Shown here: in pieces, positions 42,394-51,694 of the stretch
How positions within the stretch are numbered: the first letter of the stretch is position 1
How the letters are laid out: each line of letters begins with the position of its first letter
NCBI GenBank assembly: GCA_947628695.1
Contig: CANRAV010000004.1
Location: 1-64,000 of the forward strand
Length of the DNA: 64,000 nt
Reading direction: 5' to 3'
DNA from: an uncultured Clostridia bacterium
Lineage (GTDB): Bacteria > Bacillota > Clostridia > Oscillospirales > CAG-382
Made by a program: the position numbers and the translations under genes
Notes under the pieces: generated by a model
The model's database searches: none
What the model was told of the DNA's origin: nothing
The model's input: only the letters and a program-made list of their open reading frames with translations

Positions 42394-43098
42394 ATGCTTG
42401 AATTATCACACGTTACAAAAAAATACGGCAAGGTTTTGGCTTGCAGCGACGTAAGCTTCAGCCTTGAACCGGGAAGCGTTGCCGTTCTTCTCGGGCCAAA
42501 CGGGGCGGGCAAAAGCACGCTTATGAAGTCTGTAATAGGCTTTCTGCGCTTTGACGGCACTATAACCGTCGGCGGGTTTGAAAACAAATCGGTAGAGGCT
42601 CGAAGGCTTTTAGGATATATCCCGGAAATGCCGTCGCTGTATCCGAATCTCACCGTGGCAGAGCACATGGAGTTTTTGGCGCGTGCTTACAGGCTTACGG
42701 ATTATAAGCAGCGCGCGGAGGAGCTTTTGGAAAGGTTTGAGCTTACCGACAAAAAGAAAAAGTTCGGTGACGAGCTTTCAAAGGGCATGCAGCAGAAGCT
42801 TAATATCTGCCTCGGCGTCCTGCCGCAGCCGAAGGTGCTGCTGCTTGACGAGCCGATGATCGGCCTTGACCCCAAGGCCATAAAAGAGCTTAAAAATATG
42901 CTGGAGGAAATGCGCTCCTCCGGCTGCACCATGCTTGTAAGCACACATATCATTGACAGCATAGACATGCTTTGGGACAGAACGATAATAATGCGTGGCG
43001 GTTCTGTCCTTGCAAACGTAAGACGAAGCGAGCTTGAAAAAAGCGGAAAGACGCTTGAGGAGCTGTATTTCGAAGTAACGGAGGGCAGCGCGCAATGA
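42394..43098 (+). CDS. ABC transporter ATP-binding protein
   Basis: This 234-residue ABC ATPase powers the permease encoded next. It has Walker A VLLGPNGAGKSTLMK near residue 38, a Q-loop region around GYIPEMPSLYPNLTVAEHM, the signature LSKGMQQKLNICLG (a variant of LSGGQ) and Walker B VLLLDEPMIGLDPKAI, followed by the STHIID switch His. This arrangement matches exporters related to antibiotic or lipid efflux. It overlaps the permease start by 4 nt. The downstream response regulator and kinase are on the same transcript, so the pump is likely under their control. Confidence 0.92.
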   Translation: MLELSHVTKKYGKVLACSDVSFSLEPGSVAVLLGPNGAGKSTLMKSVIGFLRFDGTITVGGFENKSVEARRLLGYIPEMPSLYPNLTVAEHMEFLARAYRLTDYKQRAEELLERFELTDKKKKFGDELSKGMQQKLNICLGVLPQPKVLLLDEPMIGLDPKAIKELKNMLEEMRSSGCTMLVSTHIIDSIDMLWDRTIIMRGGSVLANVRRSELEKSGKTLEELYFEVTEGSAQ

Positions 43099-44759
43099 GG
43101 CTTTTTGTTTACTACGCCCTGCATACCTTCAAGAATCAGATAAAAAAGCTTTTTAAAACCTGGGTCTTGGTCTTCCTTGCCGTTTGCGTCGGGATAAGCA
43201 TTATAATAGGCATTATGACCGGAATTGCCGATAACTCCGCGGAAGAAGACCTGCCGCAGATAGAGGAGCCTGCGGAGGACGAGGAGAGCTTTTTTGATAC
43301 GCTTGAAGTTGAAAAAACGGATGTGCTGGAGCTTGCCGCAGGAGGCATAGTGCTTGCGGTGCTGGTATTCACAGCCCTCGGCGCCGATAAAAGCGGCAGC
43401 CTGATATTTAAGCCTGCCGACGTAAATTTGCTTTTTTCGTCCCCAATGCGCCCGCAGTCCGTGCTTTTGTTCAGGCTTGCAACGCAGTTCGGCGTTGCCT
43501 TTCTAAGCGGGTTTTACATGCTTGCGCAGATACCTGCGCTTAAAGGCGGTTTCGGTATGAGTACTGCGGCGGCTGCGGCGATTGTCCTTGCCTGGTGTCT
43601 GACCATTGCATATTCCTTGCTTATACGCATGCTTCTTTACACGCTCTCTTCCGCCCATCTAAAGTTAAAAAAGCTGCTTCGCCCGGCGATATTGGCTTTG
43701 CCTCTGCTTGCGGCCGGAGGCTTTGCGCTTTACAGGCAGTCGGTCGGCGGAAGCGTTCTTAAAGCCGCTGTTTCGTTCTTCAACGCCCCGTTTACAAGAT
43801 TCATACCCGTTTGGGGCTGGCTTAAGGGACTTTGCGTCTTTGCAGCGGAAGGGAACACAGTCGGCGCGGTGCTTTGTCTTGCAGCGCTTGCCTTGGGCTT
43901 TGCGGCAATTATATACGCGATATGGCACATAAAGGCGGATTTTTACGAGGACGCGATGGCAAAGTCCGAAGACACTGCTGTTCTTATGGAAGCCGCACGG
44001 TCGGAAGGCGGCGGTGCCGTGGCCGTTCGCCGAAAAAAGGAAAGAAGTGAAAGGATACGCCGCGACGGCTTTAATCGCGGCAGAGGCGCAAACGTCTTCT
44101 TTTTCAAGACGATGTACAACCGTTTCCGTTTTGCACACCTCGGCGTGTTTACGAAAACCTTAGAGCTTTACATCGTCCTTGCTGCGGCAGTCGGCTTTTT
44201 CGTTCGCCGCAGCGCCGATACAAAAAGCGTTGTCCCCATAGTGTTTGCTTTGGCCGTCTGCGTGTTTTACCGCACCTTGGGCAACCCGCTTGAACAGGAC
44301 ACTTCTGTCGATTATTTCAGGCTTGTGCCCGAAAGCTCTTGGGCTAAGCTGTTTTGGTCGCTTGCCGGCGGAACGGTGTGCTGCGTTTTGGATGTCCTTC
44401 CCGCGTTAATTGTCGGTGCGCTGTTTGTCGGCAGCAATCCTTTTGCGGCTTTGCTTTACGTCCCGCTTTTGGCGTCTCTTGACTTTTATGCGACAAATGT
44501 CGGTGCGTTTATAGGGCTTTCCGTGCCCGTGTCGGCAGGAAAGACCTTAAAACAGGTAATTCAGCTTATGTTTGTGTACTTCGGGCTTATACCGGACATT
44601 ATCGTCGTCGCCTTTGGTTACACTTTGGGTGCGCAGGCGCTTTCACTTATAATTGCCGCGCTTATCAACACGGGCTTGGGATTTCTGTTTTTTGCCTTCT
44701 CCCCGTCGTTTTTAGAGCCGAAGTGCGGAAGAGTCTACATAAAAAATGCCGGGAGGTGA
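43095..44759 (+). CDS. ABC exporter permease (putative ABC exporter family)
   Basis: This 554-residue multi-pass membrane protein has hydrophobic segments at about 17-38, 74-92 and 128-180, a cluster at about 195-290, and a second group from about 350 to 540. A basic cytoplasmic loop (VAVRRKKERSERIRRDG) separates the two halves. An acidic external patch (EEDLPQIEEPAEDEESF) follows the first helix. This fits the putative ABC exporter permeases that partner with small ATPases. Its stop codon lies inside the SD of the next gene, so the response regulator is translationally coupled. The substrate is unknown. Confidence 0.82.
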   Translation: MRLFVYYALHTFKNQIKKLFKTWVLVFLAVCVGISIIIGIMTGIADNSAEEDLPQIEEPAEDEESFFDTLEVEKTDVLELAAGGIVLAVLVFTALGADKSGSLIFKPADVNLLFSSPMRPQSVLLFRLATQFGVAFLSGFYMLAQIPALKGGFGMSTAAAAAIVLAWCLTIAYSLLIRMLLYTLSSAHLKLKKLLRPAILALPLLAAGGFALYRQSVGGSVLKAAVSFFNAPFTRFIPVWGWLKGLCVFAAEGNTVGAVLCLAALALGFAAIIYAIWHIKADFYEDAMAKSEDTAVLMEAARSEGGGAVAVRRKKERSERIRRDGFNRGRGANVFFFKTMYNRFRFAHLGVFTKTLELYIVLAAAVGFFVRRSADTKSVVPIVFALAVCVFYRTLGNPLEQDTSVDYFRLVPESSWAKLFWSLAGGTVCCVLDVLPALIVGALFVGSNPFAALLYVPLLASLDFYATNVGAFIGLSVPVSAGKTLKQVIQLMFVYFGLIPDIIVVAFGYTLGAQALSLIIAALINTGLGFLFFAFSPSFLEPKCGRVYIKNAGR

Positions 44760-44763
44760 GAAG

Positions 44764-45435
44764 ATGTACAAATGTCTTATAGTTGAAGACGACAGGAATA
44801 TTGCCGAAGGCATCAAAGCGCTTGCAGGGCGTTGGAGCATAGAGTGCGAAATTGCAGAAGACTTCAGAAACGTCCTTTCCGAATTTGCCGCACGGCAGCC
44901 GCACATAGTGCTTCTTGACATAGGGCTTCCCGTGTACAGCGGCTACTATTGGTGCGGCGAGATACGGAAGGTTTCCAAAGTGCCCGTTATATTCATATCC
45001 TCCGCGTCTGACAATATGAACATCGTCATGGCAGTCAATATGGGCGCAGACGACTACATAGTCAAGCCCTTTGACGGGGAGGTGCTTATTGCAAAAATGC
45101 AGGCGCTTTTGCGAAGAACCTACGATTTTGGCGGACAAGCGCATATTTTAGAGCACAAAGGCGCGTTTCTTAACACCGAGGACGGGACGCTTCTGTATGA
45201 GGGCAAAAACATACCGCTTACAAAAAACGAACACCGCATCCTTCTTTGCCTTATGGAAAACAAGGGAAAAATAGTAAGCCGAGACCGCCTTATGCTTAAA
45301 CTTTGGAAAACTCACCGGTTTGTCGACGACAATACGCTTACCGTAAACGTCGGCAGGCTTCGCAAAAAGCTTGAATCTTTCGGCCTTGTCGGCTTTATAA
45401 CGACAAAGCCCGGGGACGGCTATCTTGTTGAATAA
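44764..45435 (+). CDS. OmpR-family response regulator (BceR-like)
   Basis: This 223-residue regulator has an N-terminal receiver domain with the acidic pair in LIVEDDRN, the phosphoryl Asp in IVLLDIGLP (near residue 52) and the switch Lys in DDYIVKPFDG. A C-terminal OmpR winged helix follows (NEHRILLCLMENKGKIVSRDRLMLKLW, NTLTVNVGRLRKKLE). I start at ATG 44764, with GGGAGGTGAG just upstream; the track start at 44746 precedes that SD. It pairs with the following kinase, and its predicted operator TTACA-N4-TGTAA stands before the downstream ABC genes. Confidence 0.92.
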   Translation: MYKCLIVEDDRNIAEGIKALAGRWSIECEIAEDFRNVLSEFAARQPHIVLLDIGLPVYSGYYWCGEIRKVSKVPVIFISSASDNMNIVMAVNMGADDYIVKPFDGEVLIAKMQALLRRTYDFGGQAHILEHKGAFLNTEDGTLLYEGKNIPLTKNEHRILLCLMENKGKIVSRDRLMLKLWKTHRFVDDNTLTVNVGRLRKKLESFGLVGFITTKPGDGYLVE

Positions 45436-45452
45436 ACGGAGGAAGCAGGGCG

Positions 45453-46442
45453 ATGAAGCTTTTTTTGAAATATCTGAAGTATCACGCTTTAACTGCCTTG
45501 GCATATGTGCTTTTCACAGGCATCTTTGCGGCGGCATTTGCGCTGTACCGTGTGCCTTTAGGCGCGGTTTTGTACCCGGCACTGCTTTGCGCTGCTTTAG
45601 GGCTTATTTTTGCCGCAGCGGATTTTTTCAAGGCTAAAAAGAAGCACAAAGCGCTTTCGGATTTGAAAGAGCTTAAGTCCTCTATGATGACCTTCCTCCC
45701 GAAGGCCGACACGGCAGAGGAGGAGGGTTATACAGAGCTTGTGGAAGCACTGCGCACACAGATAAGCGAGGAAAGGGAGGCGGCTGCCGCGCGCTACCGC
45801 GACGCTGTAGAATACTTCACGGTATGGGCACATCAGATAAAGACGCCGATAACTTCGATGCGTCTTACACTTGACAGCGAGGACAGCGAGTGCGCGGGAA
45901 GGCTTTCTGCCGATTTGTTTCAAATTGAGCAATATGCGGAAATGGTGCTTGCGTTTTTAAGGCTGGATTCCGAAACAAGCGACTATGTGTTTAAAGAGCA
46001 GCCGCTTGACCCGATCATAGAAAACGCCGCCGCAAGGTTTGCGGAGACGTTTATCGCAAAGAAGATAAAGCTTGTCTACACGCCAACAAATCTTCGCGTT
46101 GTGACCGACGACAAATGGCTTTCTTTCGTTTTAGAACAGCTTTTGTCAAATTCGCTTAAGTACACAAAGGAGGGCGAGGTACGCATATATCTTCGCCCCG
46201 AAAAGACGCTTGTAATAGAGGACACGGGTGTCGGCATATCCGCTTCCGACCTTCCGCGCGTTTTTGAAAAGGGCTACACAGGCTGCAACGGAAGAACCTA
46301 CAAAAGGGCAAGCGGCATTGGGCTTTACCTCTGCCGCAGGATTTGCGGCAAAATCGGCGTTGGTATAAGCATAGAATCCGAAGAGGGAAAGGGAACGTCT
46401 GCCTTACTGAACCTTGAACAGTACAGGCCTTACAGCAAGTGA
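45453..46442 (+). CDS. BceS-like intramembrane-sensing histidine kinase
   Basis: This is a 329-residue sensor kinase. Two close N-terminal helices (about 10-32 and 36-53) leave almost no external loop, the hallmark of BceS-type kinases that sense through an ABC transporter. A coiled cytoplasmic region follows. The phosphoacceptor His lies in TVWAHQIKTPITSMRL (about residue 127). ATPase motifs are LEQLLSNSLKYTKEG (N box), VIEDTGVGIS (G1), FEKGYTG and ASGIGLYLC (G2). SD GGAGGA precedes ATG 45453 by 11 nt. It probably phosphorylates the adjacent regulator when BceAB engages a peptide antibiotic. Confidence 0.92.
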   Translation: MKLFLKYLKYHALTALAYVLFTGIFAAAFALYRVPLGAVLYPALLCAALGLIFAAADFFKAKKKHKALSDLKELKSSMMTFLPKADTAEEEGYTELVEALRTQISEEREAAAARYRDAVEYFTVWAHQIKTPITSMRLTLDSEDSECAGRLSADLFQIEQYAEMVLAFLRLDSETSDYVFKEQPLDPIIENAAARFAETFIAKKIKLVYTPTNLRVVTDDKWLSFVLEQLLSNSLKYTKEGEVRIYLRPEKTLVIEDTGVGISASDLPRVFEKGYTGCNGRTYKRASGIGLYLCRRICGKIGVGISIESEEGKGTSALLNLEQYRPYSK

Positions 46443-46444
46443 CC

Positions 46445-46458
46445 TTACAAAAATGTAA
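46445..46458. promoter_or_regulatory. predicted BceR-type operator upstream of the BceAB genes
   Basis: TTACA-AAAA-TGTAA is a perfect inverted repeat of the TNACA-N4-TGTNA form used by BceR-like regulators. A further half site TGTAAG lies at 46475. A -10 TATCAT (46514-46519) has only a poor -35 (GGCAAA), as expected for an activated promoter. Confidence 0.72.
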
Positions 46459-46550
46459 GAAAGATGGCGGGAAATGTAAGCCGAAATTATGGCAAAGCGT
46501 TTCCCGTTTCTGCTATCATTGAGGCAGATCAATTGTAAGGAGAATACTTT

Positions 46551-47315
46551 ATGAGCATTTTAGAGGTCAAAGGCCTTGAAAAGGTCTATGTTTCCCGCTT
46601 CGGCGGAAGCAGGGCAGAGGCATTAAAAAACGTTAATTTCAGTGTCGAAGCAGGCGAGTACGTCGCCATAATGGGCGAATCGGGCAGCGGGAAGACTACG
46701 CTTCTCAATATAATTGCAGCTCTCGACAAGCCCACGCAAGGCGAGGTCTTTCTTGACGGGCAGAACATGAACGCACTTAAGGAGTCCTCGGCAGCCACAT
46801 TCAGAAGAAACAACTTAGGCTTTGTTTTTCAGGAATTCAACCTGCTTGACACCTTCACAATAGAGGACAACATTTACCTTCCTCTTGTGCTTGCGGGAAA
46901 AAGCTTTAAGGAAATGAGCGGACGGCTGAAGCCCATAGCTGCACAGCTTGGAATATCGGACATACTTAAAAAATACCCTTACGAGGTTTCCGGCGGGCAG
47001 AAACAGCGCGCAGCCGCTGCCAGGGCGATGATAACCATGCCGAAGCTGATACTTGCCGACGAGCCTACGGGAGCTTTGGACTCGCGCTCCTCCGACGAGC
47101 TGCTTCACCTGTTTGCACAGATAAACGCCTCTGGCCAGACTATTATAATGGTCACGCATTCCGTAAAAGCCGCAAGCACGGCCGGCAGGGTTCTGTTTAT
47201 CAAGGACGGGGAGGTCTTCCACCAAATTTACCGCGGGAACGACACGGACGAGCAGCTATTCGAGAAGATAAGCGACACGCTTACAATGCTTGCGACCGGG
47301 GGGATGAGAAAATGA
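46551..47315 (+). CDS. BceA-like ABC transporter ATP-binding protein
   Basis: This 254-residue ATPase of the MacB/LolD/BceA group has Walker A IMGESGSGKTTLLNII, VFQEFNLLDTFTIEDNIYLPL at the Q loop, signature VSGGQKQRAAAARAM, and Walker B LILADEPTGALDSRSS, then the VTHS switch His. It starts 108 nt after the kinase, behind the predicted operator, with SD AAGGAG. It overlaps the permease start by 4 nt. Together with the kinase and regulator it should form a peptide-antibiotic detoxification and sensing module. Confidence 0.93.
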   Translation: MSILEVKGLEKVYVSRFGGSRAEALKNVNFSVEAGEYVAIMGESGSGKTTLLNIIAALDKPTQGEVFLDGQNMNALKESSAATFRRNNLGFVFQEFNLLDTFTIEDNIYLPLVLAGKSFKEMSGRLKPIAAQLGISDILKKYPYEVSGGQKQRAAAARAMITMPKLILADEPTGALDSRSSDELLHLFAQINASGQTIIMVTHSVKAASTAGRVLFIKDGEVFHQIYRGNDTDEQLFEKISDTLTMLATGGMRK

Positions 47316-49327
47316 AAGCACAGCTTTACCCCCGTCTTGCCGTTCGCGGCATAAAAAACAACAAGCGCGTGTTTGTCCCTTTTATTCTGACCTGTGCCGG
47401 CATGGTCATGATGTTTTATATAATCGTATACCTGGCGGTAAGCCCGGCGCTTGACGGCATTATCGGTGCCGAAACGCTTAAGCAGATGTTTGCTTTAGGC
47501 AGCTGGGTTATTGCCGTCTTTTCCGCTGTGTTCCTGTTTTACACTCACGTATTTTTAATACGCAGAAGGAAAAAAGAGTTCGGCCTTTACAATATTCTCG
47601 GCATGGATAAGCACAATATTGCAAAGGTTCTGCTTTGGGAAACGCTGTTTACGGCCATCGTTTCCGTAAGCGCAGGCCTTGCCGCAGGGATTGCGCTTTC
47701 CAAGTTTGCAGAGCTCGGCATGGTTAACATAATGCGCGGAAAGGTGAGCTTTTCCTTCATTGTGTCTCCGCTTGCCATTCTCCGCTGCGTGCAGATTTTC
47801 GGTATTATTTTTGTCCTTTTGTATCTCAATTCCGTAAGGCAGATAAGGTTTTCAAGCGCGATAACTCTGCTTCGCAGCGAAAGCGCGGGAGAAAAGCCTC
47901 CGAAGGGGAACTTTTTTGCGGGGACTTTGGGCTTACTGCTTCTTACGGCGGCTTATATTATAGCCGTAAAGATAAAGGACCCCGTGTCTGCTTTGGCTAT
48001 GTTTTTTGTAGCTGTTTTGATGGTCATTGTCGGGACGTATCTCGTCTTCATATCCGGTTCGGTATTCTTCTGCCGCCTGCTTAAGAAAAACAAAAGCTAT
48101 TACTACAAGCCGAATCACTTCGTCTCCGTCTCTTCAATGTCGTACAGGATGAAGCGCAACGGAGCAGGCCTTGCATCCATAAGCATACTTGCAACGATGG
48201 TTTTGGTAATTGTGTCGTCCACAACGTGCATGTACTTTGGGGAGGAAAGCGCCGTCAACGCGCGCTATCCCCGTGAGATAAACGTTTATTTTAATTACGA
48301 CTCGCCCAACAGCATTCCGGATTTAGATACAATAAACAACTGCCTTTCGGAAAACGGCATACCCGCAGAGAACACCGTTTACTACCGCAATGCATCGTTT
48401 TACGGCATAGTTCGCGGAAGCACCGTTGACCTTAGAACAGACAGAGCAAGCGCCTCTGAGGCTTCAAGCTCGATGCGCCTTTTCAATATCGTTTCGGTTG
48501 ATGACATAAACCGTGCACTCGGCACGGGTGAAACGCTTGCAGCAGATGAAGCGCTTGTCTACACGGACGAGTGCAGTTTAGATGTTGAAGAGCTTTCGAT
48601 ACCGCAAGTGGGTACTTTCAGAATAAAAAAGCAGCTTGACCGCTTTATAGAAGGCATTTCCGGAACCTTGCCCACTATAATTCTCGTCGTCCCCGACTTT
48701 ACAGCCACTGTAGACGCAATATCGCACTCCTTCGACTTCGATGAGGATTTTATGTTCCTCATAAGGCTTAATTACGGCTTCGACACGGGCCGTGGAGTTG
48801 ACGGGCAGACCTCTCTTTACAGAAAGATGTTTTTGCTTGTCCAGGAGGAGAATGTAAAGGAAAGCTTCGGCAGATACAACGGCTATTCCGTATCCGCGCG
48901 CGAGGTTGAAAGGGAAGACTTTTACGCCGTATTCGGAACGCTTTTCTACCTGGGGATAATACTAAGCATTGTCTTTGTACTTGCCGCCGTGCTTATCATC
49001 TACTACAAGCAGATTTCGGAAGGGTACGAGGACGAACGGCGTTTTGAAATAATGCAGAAGGTGGGAATGACCGAACGCGAGATAAGAAAAAGCATAAATT
49101 CACAGCTTCTTACGGTTTTCTTCCTTCCGCTTGCCTTCGCCGTGATGCACGTGTCCTTCGCCTTCCCGATGATAAGAAAGCTTTTGCTTTTGCTGTCTCT
49201 CAACAACTCTTCGCTTTTCGCCGTTACGACCGGAATAAGCGCCGTCGCCTTCGCCGTGTTTTACGCCGTAGTATACAAATTGACCTCAAGCGTGTATTTT
49301 AAAATCGTAAGAGGTGCGTCTCAGTAG
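47312..49327 (+). CDS. BceB-like FtsX-family ABC permease
   Basis: This 671-residue membrane protein has about ten helices. The first follows RLAVRGIKNNKRVFVPFILT. FtsX-like groups lie at about 25-45, 60-80, 105-130, 150-170, 205-250 and 285-310. A large extracellular domain (about 315-540) precedes the last three helices, whose first follows DFYAVFGTLFYLGI. The domain between helices 7 and 8 is where BceB proteins recognise lipid-II-binding peptides. The amphipathic segment EDERRFEIMQKVGMTEREIRKS before the penultimate helix is typical. No terminator is seen apart from the hairpin at 49346. Confidence 0.92.
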   Translation: MKAQLYPRLAVRGIKNNKRVFVPFILTCAGMVMMFYIIVYLAVSPALDGIIGAETLKQMFALGSWVIAVFSAVFLFYTHVFLIRRRKKEFGLYNILGMDKHNIAKVLLWETLFTAIVSVSAGLAAGIALSKFAELGMVNIMRGKVSFSFIVSPLAILRCVQIFGIIFVLLYLNSVRQIRFSSAITLLRSESAGEKPPKGNFFAGTLGLLLLTAAYIIAVKIKDPVSALAMFFVAVLMVIVGTYLVFISGSVFFCRLLKKNKSYYYKPNHFVSVSSMSYRMKRNGAGLASISILATMVLVIVSSTTCMYFGEESAVNARYPREINVYFNYDSPNSIPDLDTINNCLSENGIPAENTVYYRNASFYGIVRGSTVDLRTDRASASEASSSMRLFNIVSVDDINRALGTGETLAADEALVYTDECSLDVEELSIPQVGTFRIKKQLDRFIEGISGTLPTIILVVPDFTATVDAISHSFDFDEDFMFLIRLNYGFDTGRGVDGQTSLYRKMFLLVQEENVKESFGRYNGYSVSAREVEREDFYAVFGTLFYLGIILSIVFVLAAVLIIYYKQISEGYEDERRFEIMQKVGMTEREIRKSINSQLLTVFFLPLAFAVMHVSFAFPMIRKLLLLLSLNNSSLFAVTTGISAVAFAVFYAVVYKLTSSVYFKIVRGASQ

Positions 49328-49345
49328 TTCTTAAGCCTAAAAAAT

Positions 49346-49371
49346 AACGGGGGCGGAAAACCGTCCCCGTT
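49346..49371. terminator. terminator between convergent genes
   Basis: AACGGGGGCGG-AAAA-CCGTCCCCGTT has an 11-bp stem with one G-U pair. On the minus strand it is followed by ATTTTTTA, so it best serves the minus gene at 49389, and may also stop the BceAB transcript. Confidence 0.8.
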
Positions 49372-49388
49372 AATAGTATATCGGTGTT

Positions 49389-50525
49389 TTATACAAAATC
49401 AGGCCGCGAGTAAAACAGCGGTAGCGGAAGGTTTGCGCGCAGCCCCGCAGGCAGGTCGTCCCTAATCCCCACAAATGCGCTGTTGCCGAAAATGACACGT
49501 GTCGCCTCTATGGGCGTCAAAGCGCAGTCTGCAGCCTTGTCCGTCTCATAAACCCTAAAGCCGTCGTTGTCTATATCGATGGCAATTCTGCAGCGGTCCT
49601 TTATTTCAATAACGGCACTGCAGGGGTACAGGGAGGCGCAGCTTGCCTTTAGCGCAAGGAAGGCCTCCGTTATTTTCACGTAGTCGTGTATAAGAAAGCT
49701 TTCGCTGCAGGGTATGTACATCCCCTCGCAGACGCTGTCAAGCGCCTTAAGCTTTGCCTTTTCAAACATAAAAATTCCGCCAACCGTAACGCCTCTAAGA
49801 TCATAAGCTTTCAAGTATGCGGCAAGAACCGCAGGCAGCTTTTCGGTTTCAAGAAGTTCAATTTCGTTAATTGCTTTTCCTTCACCGTTCACTGCGGCAT
49901 AGCCGTAAAGCTTGCCGTCTTTTTTTATGCAAATCGGCGTTGAACGGCAGGTTCTAAGCATAGTCAAAAAATTGTCGTCTTTACGCACAACTCTTGCAGG
50001 ACGTCTGCAATACAGCTTGTTGAAGAAACGCGCCTCCTCTTCCGTTTTTGCTTCACAGAATGTGAAGCTTTCTACATCCGGGTCATGCACGCCGTGCTTT
50101 GCATTGTCGCTGTTGAAGGAAAAAGAAGCCGCAACGCCGGACGGCGTAAAGCCGAAGTATTCGTACCTCTGCCGTCTGCCGCCGAGGAAGGCGATATCTG
50201 CCCTTTCCCGTGAAGCGCTTACAGCGGTGTTCATTATGTCCTTCATATAGCCCTTGCCGCGTGCGCTTTTCACAACGCCCATTGTACCGAAGCCGTCGAC
50301 CTTGATTTTTCTTCCGCAAACGTCCATTTCGGCGGGAAAAACACCAAGCATGCCTTGTATACCGTCCTCTGTGCGGACGATAACATGCTCTTCGGCAGAG
50401 TTCCTAACTTCGTAAAGCTTAGGGTGATACAGCTGAAAATAGTCTGTGTTGCCCTCACCGCCGAATATTATGTCAGCCTTTTCAAGTATTTCGTTAAAAT
50501 CCTCTTTTTTAGCCCATTCGGCCAA
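49389..50525 (-). CDS. Eis-like GNAT acetyltransferase
   Basis: This protein of about 378 residues has the Eis/tandem-GNAT layout. The first GNAT domain includes DGFGTMGVVKSARGKGYMKDIMNTAV, carrying the acetyl-CoA loop (SARGKGYMKDI), and FLGGRRQRYEYFGF. A second degenerate GNAT and a C-terminal sterol-carrier-like domain (about 275-378, with AVIEIKDRCRIAIDI and TPIEATRVIFG) follow. Eis proteins acetylate amines of aminoglycosides or proteins, but the substrate here is unknown. I choose TTG 50525, 8-9 nt after AAGGAAG; the track's GTG 50534 touches that SD. It is the last gene of the spoIIID-anmK minus unit. Confidence 0.82.
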   Translation of the reverse strand: MAEWAKKEDFNEILEKADIIFGGEGNTDYFQLYHPKLYEVRNSAEEHVIVRTEDGIQGMLGVFPAEMDVCGRKIKVDGFGTMGVVKSARGKGYMKDIMNTAVSASRERADIAFLGGRRQRYEYFGFTPSGVAASFSFNSDNAKHGVHDPDVESFTFCEAKTEEEARFFNKLYCRRPARVVRKDDNFLTMLRTCRSTPICIKKDGKLYGYAAVNGEGKAINEIELLETEKLPAVLAAYLKAYDLRGVTVGGIFMFEKAKLKALDSVCEGMYIPCSESFLIHDYVKITEAFLALKASCASLYPCSAVIEIKDRCRIAIDIDNDGFRVYETDKAADCALTPIEATRVIFGNSAFVGIRDDLPAGLRANLPLPLFYSRPDFV

Positions 50526-50539
50526 TTTAAACACTTCCT

Positions 50540-51694
50540 TTACAGTGAAATTTTTCCTAAAACGGCCTCGTATTTTGCACCGGTCGCCGTCGGCAGATTG
50601 CTTGGCAGCCCGGCCATTGTGTAGTATGCAAGCAGGGCAAAGGCAACCGCCTCCTTGGCGTCGCTGTTTTCACCCAGATCCTCCTGCGTGCACACTTTGA
50701 CGTCATATTCCGCCATTTCCGCTTTCAAAAAGCTCATAAGCGTTTTGTTGTAGCTTCCGCCTCCGCCGACAATAAGCTCGTCCGCTTTGCAGCGCGGAAG
50801 AATAAAGTCGCGGTAACTGTCGGATATTGTCTTTGCGGTAAGGAAGGTCGCCGTTGCAACAACGTCCTCCTTCGGCAAGCCCATTGAAAACGCGGTTATT
50901 CTCTTGCAGTACTGATTCCCGAAAAGCTCCCTGCCGGTGGTTTTCGGCGGCTGCTTTTTGTAGTACGGCTCGTCAAGCAGAAAGGACAAGAGCCTTTCGT
51001 CAATCTTCCCGGATGCGGCAATTTTACCGCCAATGTCCATATCCAAGCCGTAAAGCTCTTCACAAAGGCCGTCTATAAGCATGTTTCCGGGCCCGTTGTC
51101 AAAGGCAAAAACCTCGTCTTTTCCACAGCCTTTTTTAAGGACGGTGCTGTTGGAGATACCGCCTATGTTTTGAAGGACAACGCTTTTTTCGTCGCTTGCA
51201 AATAGAACGTACTCCGTAAACGGCACAAGAGGCGCGCCGTTGCCGCCTGCCGCTATGTCCGCCGTTCGGAAGTCGGATACGCACGGAATGCCCGTAAGCC
51301 TTGCTATAACGCTTCCTTCGCCGATTTGAAGCGTGTTGGGAACGACACCCTCCGGCTCGTGATAAACGGTCTGCCCGTGCGAGCCTATGGCGGCAATGCG
51401 ACCCTTCGGTATACTAAAGCTTTCGATAAGCGCGTTTGCGGCCTCCCCGTACAGACGGCCGAGAAGGAAGTTCATCCTGCTTATTTCGTCCGCAGCAGTT
51501 GACGCGGTGTTGAAAAGCCGAAAAATCCTTGTCCTCACTTCGTCCGTGTACGGAAAGTTTTTAAACGCCAAAAGCCTATACTTCGGGCGGACATATCCGC
51601 CGGTGATTTCTACGGCAGCCACGTCTATTCCGTCGGCGCTTGTGCCCGACATAAGCCCTATGTATATGTTTTTAAGGTTCTTTTCCTCTTTCAT
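50540..51694 (-). CDS. anmK: anhydro-N-acetylmuramic acid kinase
   Basis: This 384-residue sugar kinase hydrolyses the 1,6-anhydro bond of anhMurNAc and phosphorylates it, returning peptidoglycan fragments to metabolism. The ASKHA phosphate loop GLMSGTSADGIDVAAVEI, the conserved IGSHGQTVYHEP, FRTADIAAGGNGAPLVPFTEY, LQNIGGISNSTVL and FDNGPGNMLID segments are all present. The start at ATG 51694 (SD CGGAG, 8 nt) lies inside the end of spoIIID, a 23-bp overlap. A GH3 hexosaminidase at 30.2 kb could supply the substrate. Confidence 0.96.
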   Translation of the reverse strand: MKEEKNLKNIYIGLMSGTSADGIDVAAVEITGGYVRPKYRLLAFKNFPYTDEVRTRIFRLFNTASTAADEISRMNFLLGRLYGEAANALIESFSIPKGRIAAIGSHGQTVYHEPEGVVPNTLQIGEGSVIARLTGIPCVSDFRTADIAAGGNGAPLVPFTEYVLFASDEKSVVLQNIGGISNSTVLKKGCGKDEVFAFDNGPGNMLIDGLCEELYGLDMDIGGKIAASGKIDERLLSFLLDEPYYKKQPPKTTGRELFGNQYCKRITAFSMGLPKEDVVATATFLTAKTISDSYRDFILPRCKADELIVGGGGSYNKTLMSFLKAEMAEYDVKVCTQEDLGENSDAKEAVAFALLAYYTMAGLPSNLPTATGAKYEAVLGKISL

